The position numbers were made by a program, and so were the translations under genes. From Paratinospora sagittata (Eukaryota; Streptophyta; Magnoliopsida; Ranunculales; Menispermaceae), in NCBI GenBank assembly GCA_035771175.1, contig CM069590.1:53406024-53470023 (forward strand): DNA of 64,000 bases. Direction: 5' to 3'. The notes under the pieces are model-generated. The model was not told the DNA's origin. It ran no database searches and was given only the letters and a program-made list of their open reading frames with translations. Every line of letters begins with the position of its first letter. The first letter of the stretch is position 1. Below, one piece after another: positions 46,256-58,339 of this stretch.

Positions 46256-48654
46256 TTAATGTCGGGGACTGTCACAAAATTCCGTCATATAATAAACAAA
46301 CTTCCCCGCAACGCTCTCCGGCATCGAAACAACAATTCTCAGCGCATCAACGCTTCCCAAAACCGGCACAAACAGGCAATAAATCTCGCTCACAAGTGGC
46401 CCCATATAAACCGCTCTTCCTTCACCAAAATCCACATCTTCCAACCCTAACCTCGACCACTGCGATATCACCAAACTCGCCGATAAATCGGGCTTGACTC
46501 GGTTCTCCTCCAAAAACTCCACCATCGACCTCACGTACTCGTCACACAGCCCGGCTTTGGCTTCCTGCACCAACTTCACCCCGTGTTGCACGTTAGCATT
46601 CACCAGCTCTTCCACCGTCGTCTCCGCGCATCCTAGCACGAACCCATTCCCATAATACCCCTCCGGTAATTCCGGGTCCATCGTTTTCCTGATGTTCGCC
46701 GAGAACAGTAGCTTAACCTTTAGCGACGAAGGAGGATTTAAAGATTTAATCCAGCAGCGCCACGTGTGCGACGCTAGAGCTTCGAAGGAGGAGCATTTTA
46801 GCGAGGGCACGCAGAGCTGCTTGAGCCGTAGGATATCGGAGGACGTGAAGGTTAAAGAGACGGGAATCAACGGCTGCGATCGTAAGATGAGGTTGAGGTC
46901 GAAGTGACGGTTGGGGGCATTTTCTGTAAATTCGGGGTAGGGGAAGGGTTTTCTTTGGACGGTTCTGGGTTGTAACACGTGGCGGTTGTGGAAGGGTACG
47001 ATTGAAAGGTCTGTGTTCGGTTTGGAGGTTAAGTGGGCCCACGCGTGGAGGAATTGGGAAGTGCCGATGCCGTCGCAGAGACAGTGATTTATGCTAGTAC
47101 AGAGGACCATCCCTCCACAGCGAAGTTTCGTTACCTGCAGGGGGCAAAATTGAGAACACGCTGTTATAAATGATGGGGCTTTTGGTCATTTCGTTAGAAA
47201 AAGGAGAAAAACCAAAAAAAAAGAAACAGAAAAAAAGGCAGCCGTTGTTCTGACACGTAACCCCACCGGAAAGGTCGAAAAGACCCCGGGTGAGGCCGGG
47301 GCAATGGGAGTTCCGGTCTCTAAAGTCTAAAGTTAAGCAACTCTTTTGTTGGAATGACGAAGAATATATAAATTAAAAATAGACAAAATAATAATCAATT
47401 ATCAAAAAACTACAAAAATAGTATTTCTTTAGCTATTTTATATACAATTTTAGGGGGAGCGTTTAAGAAAGTATTGGCCACAAAAATTGCGTTTAAGAAA
47501 GTATTGTGAGTTTAAGAAAGTATTGGCCACAAAAATTATCTTTAATTGATTATGAATAAATTATTTTTATTATTATTAAGGTGAAAAATAAAATGTTAAA
47601 GAAACTTAATGGGAAATAAGGTAAGAAATAAAACAAAACAAAACAAAACTTGTAATTTAAAAATAATTATTCTATTTATGGCAAAGTCAGAGAAAAGATT
47701 CTATTTGCTTCACATTTGAAGGACAGCAAAATCTGTCATTTTAGTAATTCCCAAAATCGACCATTCCCCAAGGAAATATAGAACCCTACGATTCCCAAAG
47801 CAACAAATTCTTAATTTCTCTTAAACCGACCCATATAAAAAATAAAAATAAGCTAAAAATATACTAACGTTATTTTATTACGATGCGGAGTATCCGTTAA
47901 ATGTTGAAAATATTATGAGCATGTCTCTTAAAATATTTAAAAAATTTATGTGTCAATGTCAAAAAAAAAATGATATTGACTTATGTATATAAAATATATT
48001 TCAAAAAGAAAAAAAAAAGAAAAAAAAGTACAACTCATTTTCATCCTCATCAACGTTTGTGGAGCATCACTCAACAATTCCTAAGAAAAAAAATTTCGTA
48101 TTTAATTTTCAGATTAAAATTTAAGAAGATGGGAATAAAATATGAAAGAAAGAAGGGAAAAAAAATAGATTAAATGCTCTGTTAAAATAGCTAGAGGAAT
48201 TAATTAAGAAGTTAAAAATCTTCACCTGAATTATGAGAGGAGGGATGGCCAAGAAGCTCTGAGCATCAACCCTATACAAGAGCTTCCTCCAAGACATATT
48301 AGGCTTTCTAGAAGCTTCTAAAAGCTCTTCCACTGTAAAATCCATGAAAGCCTCTGCAAAGAGAGCTCCTTCTCCATTACACTCAACCTCAAGCTTCTCC
48401 TCATTTTCCTTACTTAGCCTCAACCTCCCTGCTAATGGGTAATAATAAACAAGAACTCTTGAAAGTGAAGATTTCAGCTTCTCTATGCAAACAGATCTCT
48501 TATACAAATATACATACTTAATGGAAAATCTCAGAAACTTCTGGTCATCAAGATTGGAAAGGTAGAGAGATTGGTTTGGTGTAAGGGTTTCTGGGCAGAT
48601 TAAGATGGGCTGTTTGTGATAGAAACAATCTGGAAGTTCTGGCGATCTGAACAT
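46256..48654 (-). CDS. BAHD acyltransferase (HXXXD-type, hydroxycinnamoyl/alcohol acyltransferase-like)
   Basis: BAHD enzymes move an acyl group from an acyl-CoA to an alcohol or amine in the cytosol. Two exons, 48654-48226 and 47134-46256, joined in phase 0 at the family's usual intron position (IPPLIIQ/VTKLRCGG), give 435 residues, a normal length. The catalytic HXXXD motif is HCLCD (160-164) within SINHCLCDGIG. FEALASHTWRCW and YGNGFVLGCAETTVEEL are also typical. The structural DFGWG motif is DFGEG here (378-382), with Glu for Trp. The start ATG is at 48654; the codon two upstream is GTG, not ATG. The overall pattern resembles omega-hydroxyacid/fatty alcohol hydroxycinnamoyltransferases or alcohol acyltransferases, but the substrate cannot be deduced. 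The gene looks intact. Confidence 0.9.
47135..48225 (-). other. BAHD gene intron
   Basis: 1.09-kb GT-AG intron, AT-rich. It holds a threefold direct repeat of TTTAAGAAAGTATTG (47463-47530; two of the copies continue into GCCACAAAAATT). A GC-richer stretch at 47240-47320 abuts the acceptor side. No coding sequence. Confidence 0.7.
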
Positions 48655-49500
48655 GATCACTAGCTATACTATAATAAATCAATTAAAATCCTTGATGAAG
48701 TGAGAGAGACAATAATAAAGATGTATGGAGAATAGAAATGAATGGGGAAGAGGGAGTGGAGGGCATATTGAAGATATAGAGATGCAATGGGTCAGTTCAG
48801 ATCTCTTGTTGGATTTGATAATGTACGATTGGATTCTTGTAACTTTTTTTTCTTCTTTTTTTTTTTTTTCACTGTAACTCGCGTAACTATACGGTACTGC
48901 AAATATATATAAGATTCATTTCAGTTATGTTTTGAAGGAGTAGTTTTTTATTAGTTGAGATGATATGTAGCACTACCTTAATTGCTAGTAGCACACGCAC
49001 TATAAAGAAACTTAGTATGCTTTCCCACTTGGACAAGTGTCTCTGGGGACTGGTTAGTGAGTGCCGTCACTTAAAAGTAGTCGTGGTTGGACCATGATGA
49101 TATGCTAGCCACCCCAAATGATTTAATAATTATTAATCTCCTAGACAAAAGGCGACTGTATAAAAAGAAATATATATATATGTATGATCTATTGTGTGGA
49201 CTGCTTGTTATATTCCTTGAAAATTGTTGAAGTTGATGTTAACAAGACAGCAAGGCCATATAATAGAAACCCAACCAGCAGTACTAGCAAAGGGTAATAG
49301 ATTCTTACGCGAAATATAATTGTAAAATGATAGTTTCTTGATTGAGCTAAGTGAAGAAAACAAATTTACTGTATTAGATATTTACATGTCTTTTTAATTA
49401 TTTCATATTTTTTTCCCTGAGCTTAACATGTTGATCAGTTTCGTAATTAAGTTCAAGTTAAAAATTTCTTCATTCATACAAGTCAAACTTTAATATTACA
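48655..49500. other. BAHD promoter side spacer
   Basis: The first 150-200 bp upstream of 48654 should hold the BAHD leader and promoter. A poly-T tract lies at 48845-48870. No exon or transposon signature. Confidence 0.35.
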
Positions 49501-49524
49501 TTAGCCCTAATAGACTCCCTGATC

Positions 49525-49536
49525 TGGTATCAGAGC
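49525..49536 (+). other. Primer-binding-site-like motif (initiator Met tRNA type)
   Basis: TGGTATCAGAGC is the sequence complementary to the 3' end of plant initiator methionine tRNA that Copia-type LTR retrotransposons use as a primer-binding site. No clear LTR end (CA) directly precedes it and no gag follows, so it is at best a relic. Confidence 0.4.
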
Positions 49537-49556
49537 CCAATGTTGCATGTGTATGT

Positions 49557-49724
49557 AAGTTAGTTTGAGTAATCTAAATAATACTCTGTTTGGTTTGAAG
49601 TATGTCTTTATGTAAGTTAGTTTGAGTAATCTAAATAATTAAAACGATGATCAACCGGGAGATGGCTTAACAAAGACATACTTCAAACCAAACAGGGTAT
49701 TATTTAGATTACTCAAACTAACTT
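49557..49724. repeat. Near-perfect 53-bp inverted repeat (hairpin)
   Basis: Arm 49557-49609 and arm 49672-49724 are reverse complements with one mismatch in 53 bases. The 62-bp loop contains a further direct copy of the first 30 bp of the left arm (49613-49640). It may be a MITE/foldback element or the source of a long double-stranded RNA. Confidence 0.85.
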
Positions 49725-51227
49725 ATAATAATAATTAAAAGAGAAACATATATACTTTTAATCTAAAGAATCAATGATGAAGAACCCAAGTTTCTCTTTC
49801 TTAATCTCTTTAAATTTGAAAAAAAAATCTTTATTTTTCTTGATAAAGGGGAAACAATTGTCAGTTGATAGAGAGATGACCGGTCCTCGTAATCTAACCC
49901 AATATCCATGAATCCCACTTTCCATCAAAATGGGTAGTTACTTAAAGATTCTTTCTCAACTGATTAATAAAAAATTATTTACGTGGGCTATATATATATG
50001 GTTGAGGAAAGCTACATATGTTTAATTTTGGAAGAATGGTATCTTTACTAAAAAAAAGTAAAAAATACAACGACCTAATACAACAACATTTTCATACAAA
50101 ATAATTAATCAAAACGTGCAGCGGAATCATAATAAAGATTAAGGCTGGCAGGAAGCTTAGAGTTAAAAGTGCGGTGGACGATGTAGTGAGGGCAATCATG
50201 CCCAACTTCAAAGTTGAAGTTGGGGAAACACCCACGAATATTATTGCCTCATACTCCTCATATACATATCTATTGTAAGGTTCAATTATATTGGTGCCAG
50301 TACGTCGTGTCATTTTTCCATAGAATCAACAGATAAGGCTAGCTGGATCGAGGGGAAGGAGCTTTTTGAAGCACTTTTTTAAGAAATACTGTAGCGTTTG
50401 CCAAGTCGTGATCACAAGACGCTAGTGCTCTAACAAATGGCAAAATGTCATAGGAAGTAGGGTTTTTTTTTTAAAATTTTTATTTTTGTTTATGTTTGCT
50501 GGCATTTGATATATATATAATATTAAGGTGGGTGGGAACCACTAAAATATTTTTGATGCAGCAGGCAGTTTAATTCATGTGTAGTACTTTCATTGTCACT
50601 TTATGATTAATTGGAATGGAGAATGTGGAATCCCTTGTGGATGAATAGTGGAAATGATGACTTAGTTCAGAAGATCCATCCCCTACCTAGAATCCTATCT
50701 TAATTCCAATGCAATGGTGTTGTGACAACTAGAAATTAATTTTAAGGAAAACTTGTAAGAGTTTGTAATTCCCAAGCTACTAATAGTTTTTACTTAATAC
50801 GTATGCCTTTACTTATAAATTATGAGAACCTTTAATTTTTACAATTTTTTTTTTACCTTTTAGTACTTTATGATGAACTAATTATTGGATATAATGAGAA
50901 ATTCATCATATGATATAACTATTTAAACCTTTCTTATGGTGATAATGTAGTGTCCTTTTTGAATAAAATTATCAAAAATGTCGTCCGAATTCAGGTGCGG
51001 GATTTAATTATAATTTATAATATACCTTTTTAGATCGTACCTCAAGATATGTATATTGATGAGTACTCAAGGTAAGATCCAAAGGTTCTAATAGATGTAT
51101 ATATATTGGGTATATTCATGAGTTACTCAAGGTAAGGTCCTAAGACTATTAATATATCTTACCTAAATTAAGGTGTTCAATTGGGAATAATTAATGTTGA
51201 TATTGCTTGAGATATAGGATAGCGTTT

Positions 51228-51420
51228 GATAACTCTACTTTAAAACCAACATCGATCTAATTATAGTAGAGGTTCAAAGTTTTTTTCATTATTCTGAGAT
51301 ATTATACCTCTACTTGATCAGTTAGAAGTTGAAAAAATTAAAAATTATCTAAAAAATAAATTTTTTTATAACTATTTACTTTTTTTAGAGGTTGCAAATA
51401 AAGTTAACAAACAACGCCTA
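51228..51420. repeat. Possible MITE
   Basis: Left end TAGCGTTTGATAACTCTACT; the right end read in reverse gives TAGGCGTTGTTTGTTAACTT. These are imperfect inverted ends around a 190-bp body, as in hAT-type MITEs. No clear 8-bp target duplication. Confidence 0.4.
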
Positions 51421-52501
51421 AATTAAGCTAGCTACCTATAAATTATAGATATATAATGTAACTATTATAAGGTACTATACCTTATAAATTTAATATTCTA
51501 GGTTATATTATTATAGGCAAGCTAAGGCATATATGTAATTAATTATTAGAGATGATACACTACATATCACTATATCAGTGGATATACTTGTTTATTTCTT
51601 CAAACATGTACTCCCTTTCCTTTTTTTCAATTGAGAAATTGTCATCCTCCCATTTTAGGAACTATCATGGCTTATTCTCTTAAAAGTAATGCTAGTACTA
51701 CTTTTAGAACTTCTCGTCGAGACCTTTCAAATGTTCAGATTTGCAACCATTCTTTTAGCCACCGAACATAAAAGAGATTGTAGTACTTATTCATTTACTG
51801 TTATAAAATAAAATGAGACATTGAACATGTTCTGAATGCATATAGAATGATATTATACAGATATGGAAACTCCTTTTAACTTTCTTGATCTAGAGATATA
51901 TGGTTCATTTCACAAACTATTCTTATATTAGGTAGACAGACTGTGACCAACTGACCATATATATATATATTCTAAACTTATAGAATACTCTCGGGGCACA
52001 CTTTTATAGATTCTCATGCTGTGATGTGTGTGTACTATAGAGATTATTTTTAGCAATCTTAAAAGATTAAGGGATGGCCTTTGGGCCGGTTATATAGCAG
52101 AGTATATTTTAGATAACTTGAGGGCTTCTTCTTTCTGTGGGTATCCTATGTTTTGCTCTTTGGAATATTTTAGTGAAATTTGAAGGTACTAGTAGTTTAA
52201 TACATATATATAATGTAGTTTATGATAAGATTAATGGATGCCAACCCTAAAGTCATAGCCTCTTTCTTTATTTTCTTCTTCATTTCTTGAATCACAACTT
52301 TAAAGTGAATCCAATTCTTGTCAAACTTCATCTTATTAGTATTTATATATATAACTTTAGAAATCTGTATGAATTTAAAAGAAATTGTATTTATATATAA
52401 AGTAATTTGTATGGAACCTGCAATGCATCTAGTTAAGGGTCCTCGATTAGTAATTGCTCAAGATTGACCGCCTTTTGTGATATTGTTTATGATCACAAAC
52501 G

Positions 52502-52535
<34 letters not shown>

Positions 52536-53719
52536 AAGCTGGCTCAAATGACCAAAGAAAAAATAATAGATTTTGAAATTAAACAAGAAATTAGCTAAGA
52601 ATCAAATGGCAATTCAAATGGTCTCCCTAAAGAGATCATTAGGATTAGAGCTACTCGTGGTTATTTTTTCTTACTTAATATGCATTAATTTGGTGATTTA
52701 TTAACATTAATGTATGACAAGAGACAATGCAATAACAATAAACTAACAAGTACATTTCAAGCAAGAAAATACTAAATACATGAAGTATTAATTAAATGCT
52801 CTATCACTAGTTTCAAAATTCACAAGTTTCTAATTATGTGAGAATTCATTTTTGTATTCGGGTCATTCTACTTTTTAATGTGCCAAAAAGGTAAAATGTT
52901 TTAAAATATTCTTCAAACGGCTATTGGTCCATTTCATATAATCTATGCTCATGTTTCTAATGATCCACATTTACATTAATTTTTAAACAGCGATTTTTTT
53001 TTTTTAAAATCTGAACTTACGTCATGCTATCGACTATCTCTTTCACTCCAAGTTCTCTCGAAGATTAACCATTATCTTATTAAAGTAAGAGTTGTCTTGC
53101 TTGATTATAACTAATCAAAGGTAGCTTCCTAGCTAGCAGAGAATTCTCCTTTTTCTTGGTGGCCCATCTTTTCATGTTTAATATGAATATGATTAGTCAG
53201 GTTTGAAGCTTTCTTTCTCATCTAATCTTCACTAATAATAATGGGTTTTTTCATTGTTGTTAATTAGATGCCAACTCAAAGGTCAAAACCTCTTTAATTT
53301 CCACTTTTTTTTTTCCTTCATTTTTTGAACTACAATTTGAAAATGGAATCCAATTCTTGACAAACTTAACATCTTATCATCAGTATCTCTCAGAAAACGT
53401 GTAGAATTGAGAAGATGAATGACTTTGAGAAGCTTAGTACATATGCTATTAATATATCGACTGTATACATTTAATTAATGTGAGTTTGAAGGAAAGTTGT
53501 TTAGGTAGTAGAGGAATATCTGGAATACAGGGCAAGTCACACCAGTTAAAGTGGGCTTGGAAGTCAAAAGTTTGTTTGGTTAAGTGATGATCCAGCTGGT
53601 TCTCTGTTAGGTAAAAATTATTGTCTGAATTGCCTCATCTTTCTCGAATATATATCGAATCATGAAGCATTTACATTAATAATTCTAGGGTTTTGTTCGC
53701 ATAATCTAACAATAATACA

Positions 53720-53900
53720 TCTTTTATATTGCAAAAAAAACACTTTTGAGAAAAACACTTTTGAGAAAAACTGATCTCTCTCAGATCCTTTTAAAAACTA
53801 AAAATTGTTTTTTACGTCACAGTTTAAGTTAGGTATTGTCAAACACCTTTAAAAATATTTTTGCTCCAAATACTTTGAAAAGCTCTACTAGACACAACCA
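53720..53900. repeat. Possible MITE remnant
   Basis: A duplicated ACACTTTTGAGAAAAA unit (about 53740-53770) begins a stretch rich in TTTTTAAAA-type sequence, with GTATTGTCAAACACC inside, typical of small hAT-like elements. Ends not resolved. Confidence 0.3.
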
Positions 53901-55175
53901 ATATTCTAACCCAGAGATCCAAACCACCTATCTTAGTTCCATTAGAACAAGTTTTTTTTTATTTTATTTTCTTGTTGCTAAAATCAAAGAAACATGATTT
54001 TTGAAAAACCAATGATTTTGAGATGGAAGGGGATTATGCTACTATAAGGGTCCCAAGTCAAGCCCAATTCAAGTTCTCTAGTCAATTGGATTCTCAATCC
54101 AAGCCCATCTTTTTGTTGTTCTTTTCAATTGATCCAAAGCTCTAAGTTCGCTTCCTTGGGTTTATTTGATTGGATAATTAAGTAGGTTTTATTAATTAAG
54201 CTCGAGAGTTAGTCCATAATTGAGCTACATGAATTTATGTATTTATAGAGACTCATAACAAGTTTTAGTCTGCCCTCTTCTATTTTTTTTTTGAAAGAGG
54301 CCCTTGTAAATATTCAAATTCGAAAGGATTAGTCTCACTTTAAAGGGGATGAGGCTGCTATATGTTGCAAAATCGGTAAAAAAAAATAATGTATTTATAT
54401 AAAGAACAAGCAAGACTAATGCTGATTCAACTGAACAATTGTCATAATAAAAATGCATAATACAAATTATTTTATATCAACATAAATTTATTCTTCTTAA
54501 GGTAGTGTTAGATGGTCTCTTAAATTGAAACTCAGCTAGTATACTCTAACACTTGAGTCTTTAATTTGGATCAACCTGGAGCATTCAATACACGCTGCTT
54601 TAAAATAATGTAAGAAACTTAAGTACTAAATGCGAGGAAGGATTTGTCGTAAAACTTTAAAATGAAGATAAAATGAGAGAAAATCGAAATACACTTAGAA
54701 TCCCTTCCTCATTTCTATATTCTTTATAATTATTTTACTAATTTGAAATTAGTTACACAAATTTTTAAATGGGATGGGGACTTGGCACCAAATTATATCT
54801 TTACTTTTCGATAAAAAGTAGTAAAGACACAATTAATATGGTTATGGAATAGTCTGATTTTATGGTTTCATTAATTTCAAGATGTTAATAATGAATAGAA
54901 TTATCAAACGTCACCTATGTATAAAAATGCTTTAATTTAGTGCTCAATCAATAAACATGTTTTGTACTTATGTTATTAAAGTGGATCATTATAAAAGTTG
55001 GTATATATTCAACGGTCAAAATTGTTATCCATTTAACAATCAATAATGCAACTCATCATAATTGATGCAAATTTGTTCCTTACGCCACTACAAACCCTAA
55101 TAACCTCCTTACCAACAACCCAAAAGAAAAGCTATACAAATCTTTCTTTTATGTGCATATATGCCACTTTTCAAA

Positions 55176-56028
55176 CACGTGCCTAGCTAATGCCATTGCA
55201 TGTTTCACGTGCTTCTCACGTTATCTAATTTTTCCCACTATAAATAATTATACCACTCACTCTTTTAATACTCTTAATTAAATATAGACTTTTCTCTTAA
55301 TGAAGAGACTTTTATTTAGTTGATGGCTCGACTTTTATTTAGTTGAGTTTAAATTTAATATATATTAAAGATGGCTCTTAATATTTAGTTTTAATGAATA
55401 CAACTCATTGAATCTGATTAAACTAATTTGATAAAGTTTTATGTTGATTATTATTAATTTAATAAAATTTTTCTTTATCGAATGTCTGTCCGGTCTCTTA
55501 AATATGGGCTGTGACGAATCCCTAAGGAGGCAACATTTTAAATTTTTTTTATAACTATATTATATTATAAAAAAATTAATAAATTAATATTATTTATCCT
55601 TTAATACTTTAAAATTTTTTTTTATAAATTATATTATGTTATATGTTTTCGTTTTGCACTCTAATTAAACGGCTTTAGCAGCTAACTATTAGCGTTAGAA
55701 AATGGGTAAAGCAAATTTTTTTGGGTTTAGATCTCAACCATTATAATCCCATCGTGGCCACGTGTAACGATAACGGTGGTCGTCCGTATCGATCTCTGGA
55801 CACGGAAGATGAGTCAAAAAAAAGTTTGACTGATGTTGGACACGCAGGCGCACGTGATTCAAAGTCTGTTTGATTTGATTAAAAAGGAAAGAAATACGGA
55901 CCGTCCCAGGCTACTCCCAGCACATAAGACTTGCGAGATATTTCAGGTAAAGTGGGGCCCTGATCTGTTCCTATTCGTCCGCAAAGTAGCGAAGCAAAAA
56001 TGCCGGCCGAATTAACTGATGACACGTG
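55176..56028. promoter_or_regulatory. Cluster of CACGTG (G-box/ABRE core) sites upstream of MAPK gene
   Basis: CACGTG occurs at 55176, 55206, 55759, 55851 and 56023, the last within GACACGTGGA, close to the abscisic-acid response element consensus. A W-box-like TTTGAC lies near 55825. This is far denser than expected in such AT-rich DNA. It lies about 0.7-1.7 kb upstream of the likely MAPK transcription start. Function is inferred. Confidence 0.5.
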
Positions 56029-57912
56029 GAACGTACTTTGCTTCGGAGAGAGAACGATCGCAATTGGTTGAATTCTTCTGGAGATTCGCGTGGGATGGAT
56101 TTGAAGGAACGCAAGCCAGCTTTCTTATCTAGTGGCTCAGCCGAGCCATCGTTCTTCTTGGCTTCTCGACCTAAGACGTCTAGGACTGTACGCGTGGCAC
56201 ACATGCACGCTGCATGCACATGTACAACAATTAGAATATTTCTTCTGCGTATTCAGAAAAATGAATTTTCAGAGTTAAGCAAGTAATTTTGGTTTAATGA
56301 GCCCTAAAATATTATTATAAGTCAACACGGATAAAATAAAAAAAAATCACAAATAACTTGTGAAAAATGAGGTATGATTATACAGGATGTTGTTTTTTTG
56401 GTGACAAAAGTCTCACTTAAACTCTCTACTTTAAGGTTAAGAGTGTTTGTTCGTAACACTGAACTAACCCAAACATATTGGGATGATCAAGGAGACAGAC
56501 TTGAGTATACTAACTGAATTTAGCACCTAATTAAGTCCCTTCTAACAATTTCCATTCTATGTAAAAAAATATAAAATAAAAATAAAAAAGTGGCTGAGTT
56601 GGCTGAGCCGACGAGCACGAAAGAAAGTTTTATATGTTATTTTGGGGGATAAGCTGTAAAATTGTTGGGTAGTGAAGGGAAGGCGAAGGAGGTGGATTCC
56701 AAAAGAGAGAAAAGATGCGTGGAGATAGATGACAGACATGGTGAGTCGAGGGAGTGTTTTAAATTATCTTCCTCTCAATTCATTCGAAGCTCTGATCGCG
56801 ACGACACAACGAATCTATCTCCATTGATAAGATATTTCCGTCTTAATTCACACCAACAGCGACAACATTAATTACATTCCAGAGACTCGGGTGCTTTAGG
56901 GTTCCGAATAGGACGTGCGCCAGGATATTTACTCGGACAATTAGGGCTGATTTCTTTCTTTCTTTCTCTCTTCTTTTTGGTTTTTTATTTTTATTTTTAA
57001 TGAGAATTGAGGAAGTTTGGGAGATTCGAAAAAGTTTGAGCGATTCGAGAATTACGGCTTGGTTTGTGCAGAAAGATTGGACGAATTTTGAGAGGAGGAG
57101 CTTTTAAGATGTAGGAGACAAGTGCAAATTGAAGTAAAACAGGGAAATTTTTTTACGTGATTTCAGCGGTGGATTTGTCGAATAAAAGTTGAGGAGGAAT
57201 CTTCTGCATCTTCTGGAGGTAACGATTCTTATCGGCTCTTAATTTTCTCGCTTGATGTTTATTGTGGGCTCATCTTTTTTTTTTTTTTTTCTTCGGGTCC
57301 TTTTTTTACATATATTTCTGCTCTGTTCTTAACTTTGGCGAGTGAGTATTTCTTTTATCATAGTATTTAGAAATTTGTGAGGTTATTATAGTCTGTTGTG
57401 TTTTGGAATTCACGAATGGCAGGCTTGTTCGTAGATCGGTTTTTTGAAGGAAAGGAAATAAATCTCATTATGCTGGTATGGTATTTGGCATACTAGTGAA
57501 AGATGACAATAAATGCATCTCCCTGAGAATAACAAATTAATTGCACTTCAAAAAATTAAACTGCTCATTAACTTTAAAACTTCCCTAATTAGTGAACTTC
57601 CTTAACTTACCTAAATTGTAATTGAAAGCCTTATTAGAAATCAAATGAGTATGAACACTAAAATTCTGTCCAAACCCTTCATGTGTTCCTACATAAATTG
57701 CCTAGCTTTTTTTTGAAGAATGTTTGGGATTTTGATCCATTCTCTTTGGGTTTTCTGCAGTGGACTGATATTTCTCTCTTTTTTATTGTGTCTTATCAAC
57801 CTTACATGGCCAATTATGTTAAAGAACAAAAAAGAGAAGTTTTTTATTCAAAATATTTTTTCTTGGTAGAAAGATGATGGCTTTCAAATTAATGTAGCAT
57901 GGTTATTTGCAG
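56029..57912 (+). other. MAPK proximal promoter, non-coding 5' exon and leader intron
   Basis: A pyrimidine-rich patch at about 56950-56985 (TTTCTTTCTTTCTCTCTTC) and purine-rich sequence to 57218 look like promoter and 5' UTR. A good donor (CTGGAG/GTAACG) at 57219 and an acceptor (TTTGCAG) ending at 57912 delimit a leader intron of about 0.69 kb, just before the start-codon exon. Another possible acceptor lies at about 57760. The short open frames at 55833-56290 are not supported as genes. Confidence 0.5.
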
Positions 57913-57916
57913 GGAA

Positions 57917-58339
57917 ATGGCCACTTATGTGGATCCCCCAAATGGGATTAGGTCCCAAGGAAAGCATTACTACTCGATGTGGCAAACCTTGTTTGAGATT
58001 GATACAAAATATGTGCCAATCAAGCCCATTGGAAGAGGGGCATATGGCATTGTTTGTTCTTCTTTGAACAGAGAAACACATGAGAAAGTTGCAATAAAAA
58101 AAATTAATAATGCTTTTGAGAATCGTGTTGATGCGTTGAGAACTCTAAGGGAACTGAAGCTTCTTCGTCATCTTCGGCATGAAAATGTGATTGCCTTGAA
58201 GGATGTTATGATGCCTAGCCAAAGGAAGAGTTTCAAGGATGTGTATCTGGTTTATGAGTTAATGGATACCGATCTGCATCAGATTATCAAGTCCTCTCAA
58301 GCACTGTCCAATGACCATTGCCAGTATTTCCTGTTTCAG
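57917..58339 (+). CDS. Group C mitogen-activated protein kinase (MPK7/MPK1-like), first coding exon
   Basis: MAP kinases are Ser/Thr kinases at the end of MKKK-MKK-MPK cascades. In Arabidopsis group C (MPK1/2/7/14) acts below MKK3, including in abscisic acid signalling. This exon encodes residues 1-141. [20 protein letters not shown] leads into the Gly-rich loop IGRGAYGIV (38-46), the VAIKK ATP lysine (61-62), the helix-C Glu in LRELKLL (79), and the hinge [13 protein letters not shown]. It ends in phase 0 at FLFQ before the donor GTATCC, as in group C genes. The next exon should start with the L-R-GL-YLHSA and HRDLKP region, which I do not find before the window ends, so the gene is cut by the right edge. 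The nine bases before the ATG include the end of a leader intron. Confidence 0.92.

Larger units (their letters stand above)
49725..55140. other. Gene-free spacer
   Basis: 5.4 kb of AT-rich sequence with TA microsatellites (for example 52509-52535) and scattered poly-T. The frame at 50092-50313 (minus) shows no family motif. MITE-like pieces at 51228-51420 and 53720-53900 are listed separately. No exon supported. Confidence 0.4.

Noticed and set aside
50092..50313. 73-codon minus-strand frame with hydrophobic stretch
   Set aside because: No homology recognised and no splice or codon support; isolated in spacer.
55833..56290. Several 60-86-codon frames on both strands upstream of the MAPK gene
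   Set aside because: This GC-richer patch is better explained as promoter sequence. The frames overlap on both strands without domain features.
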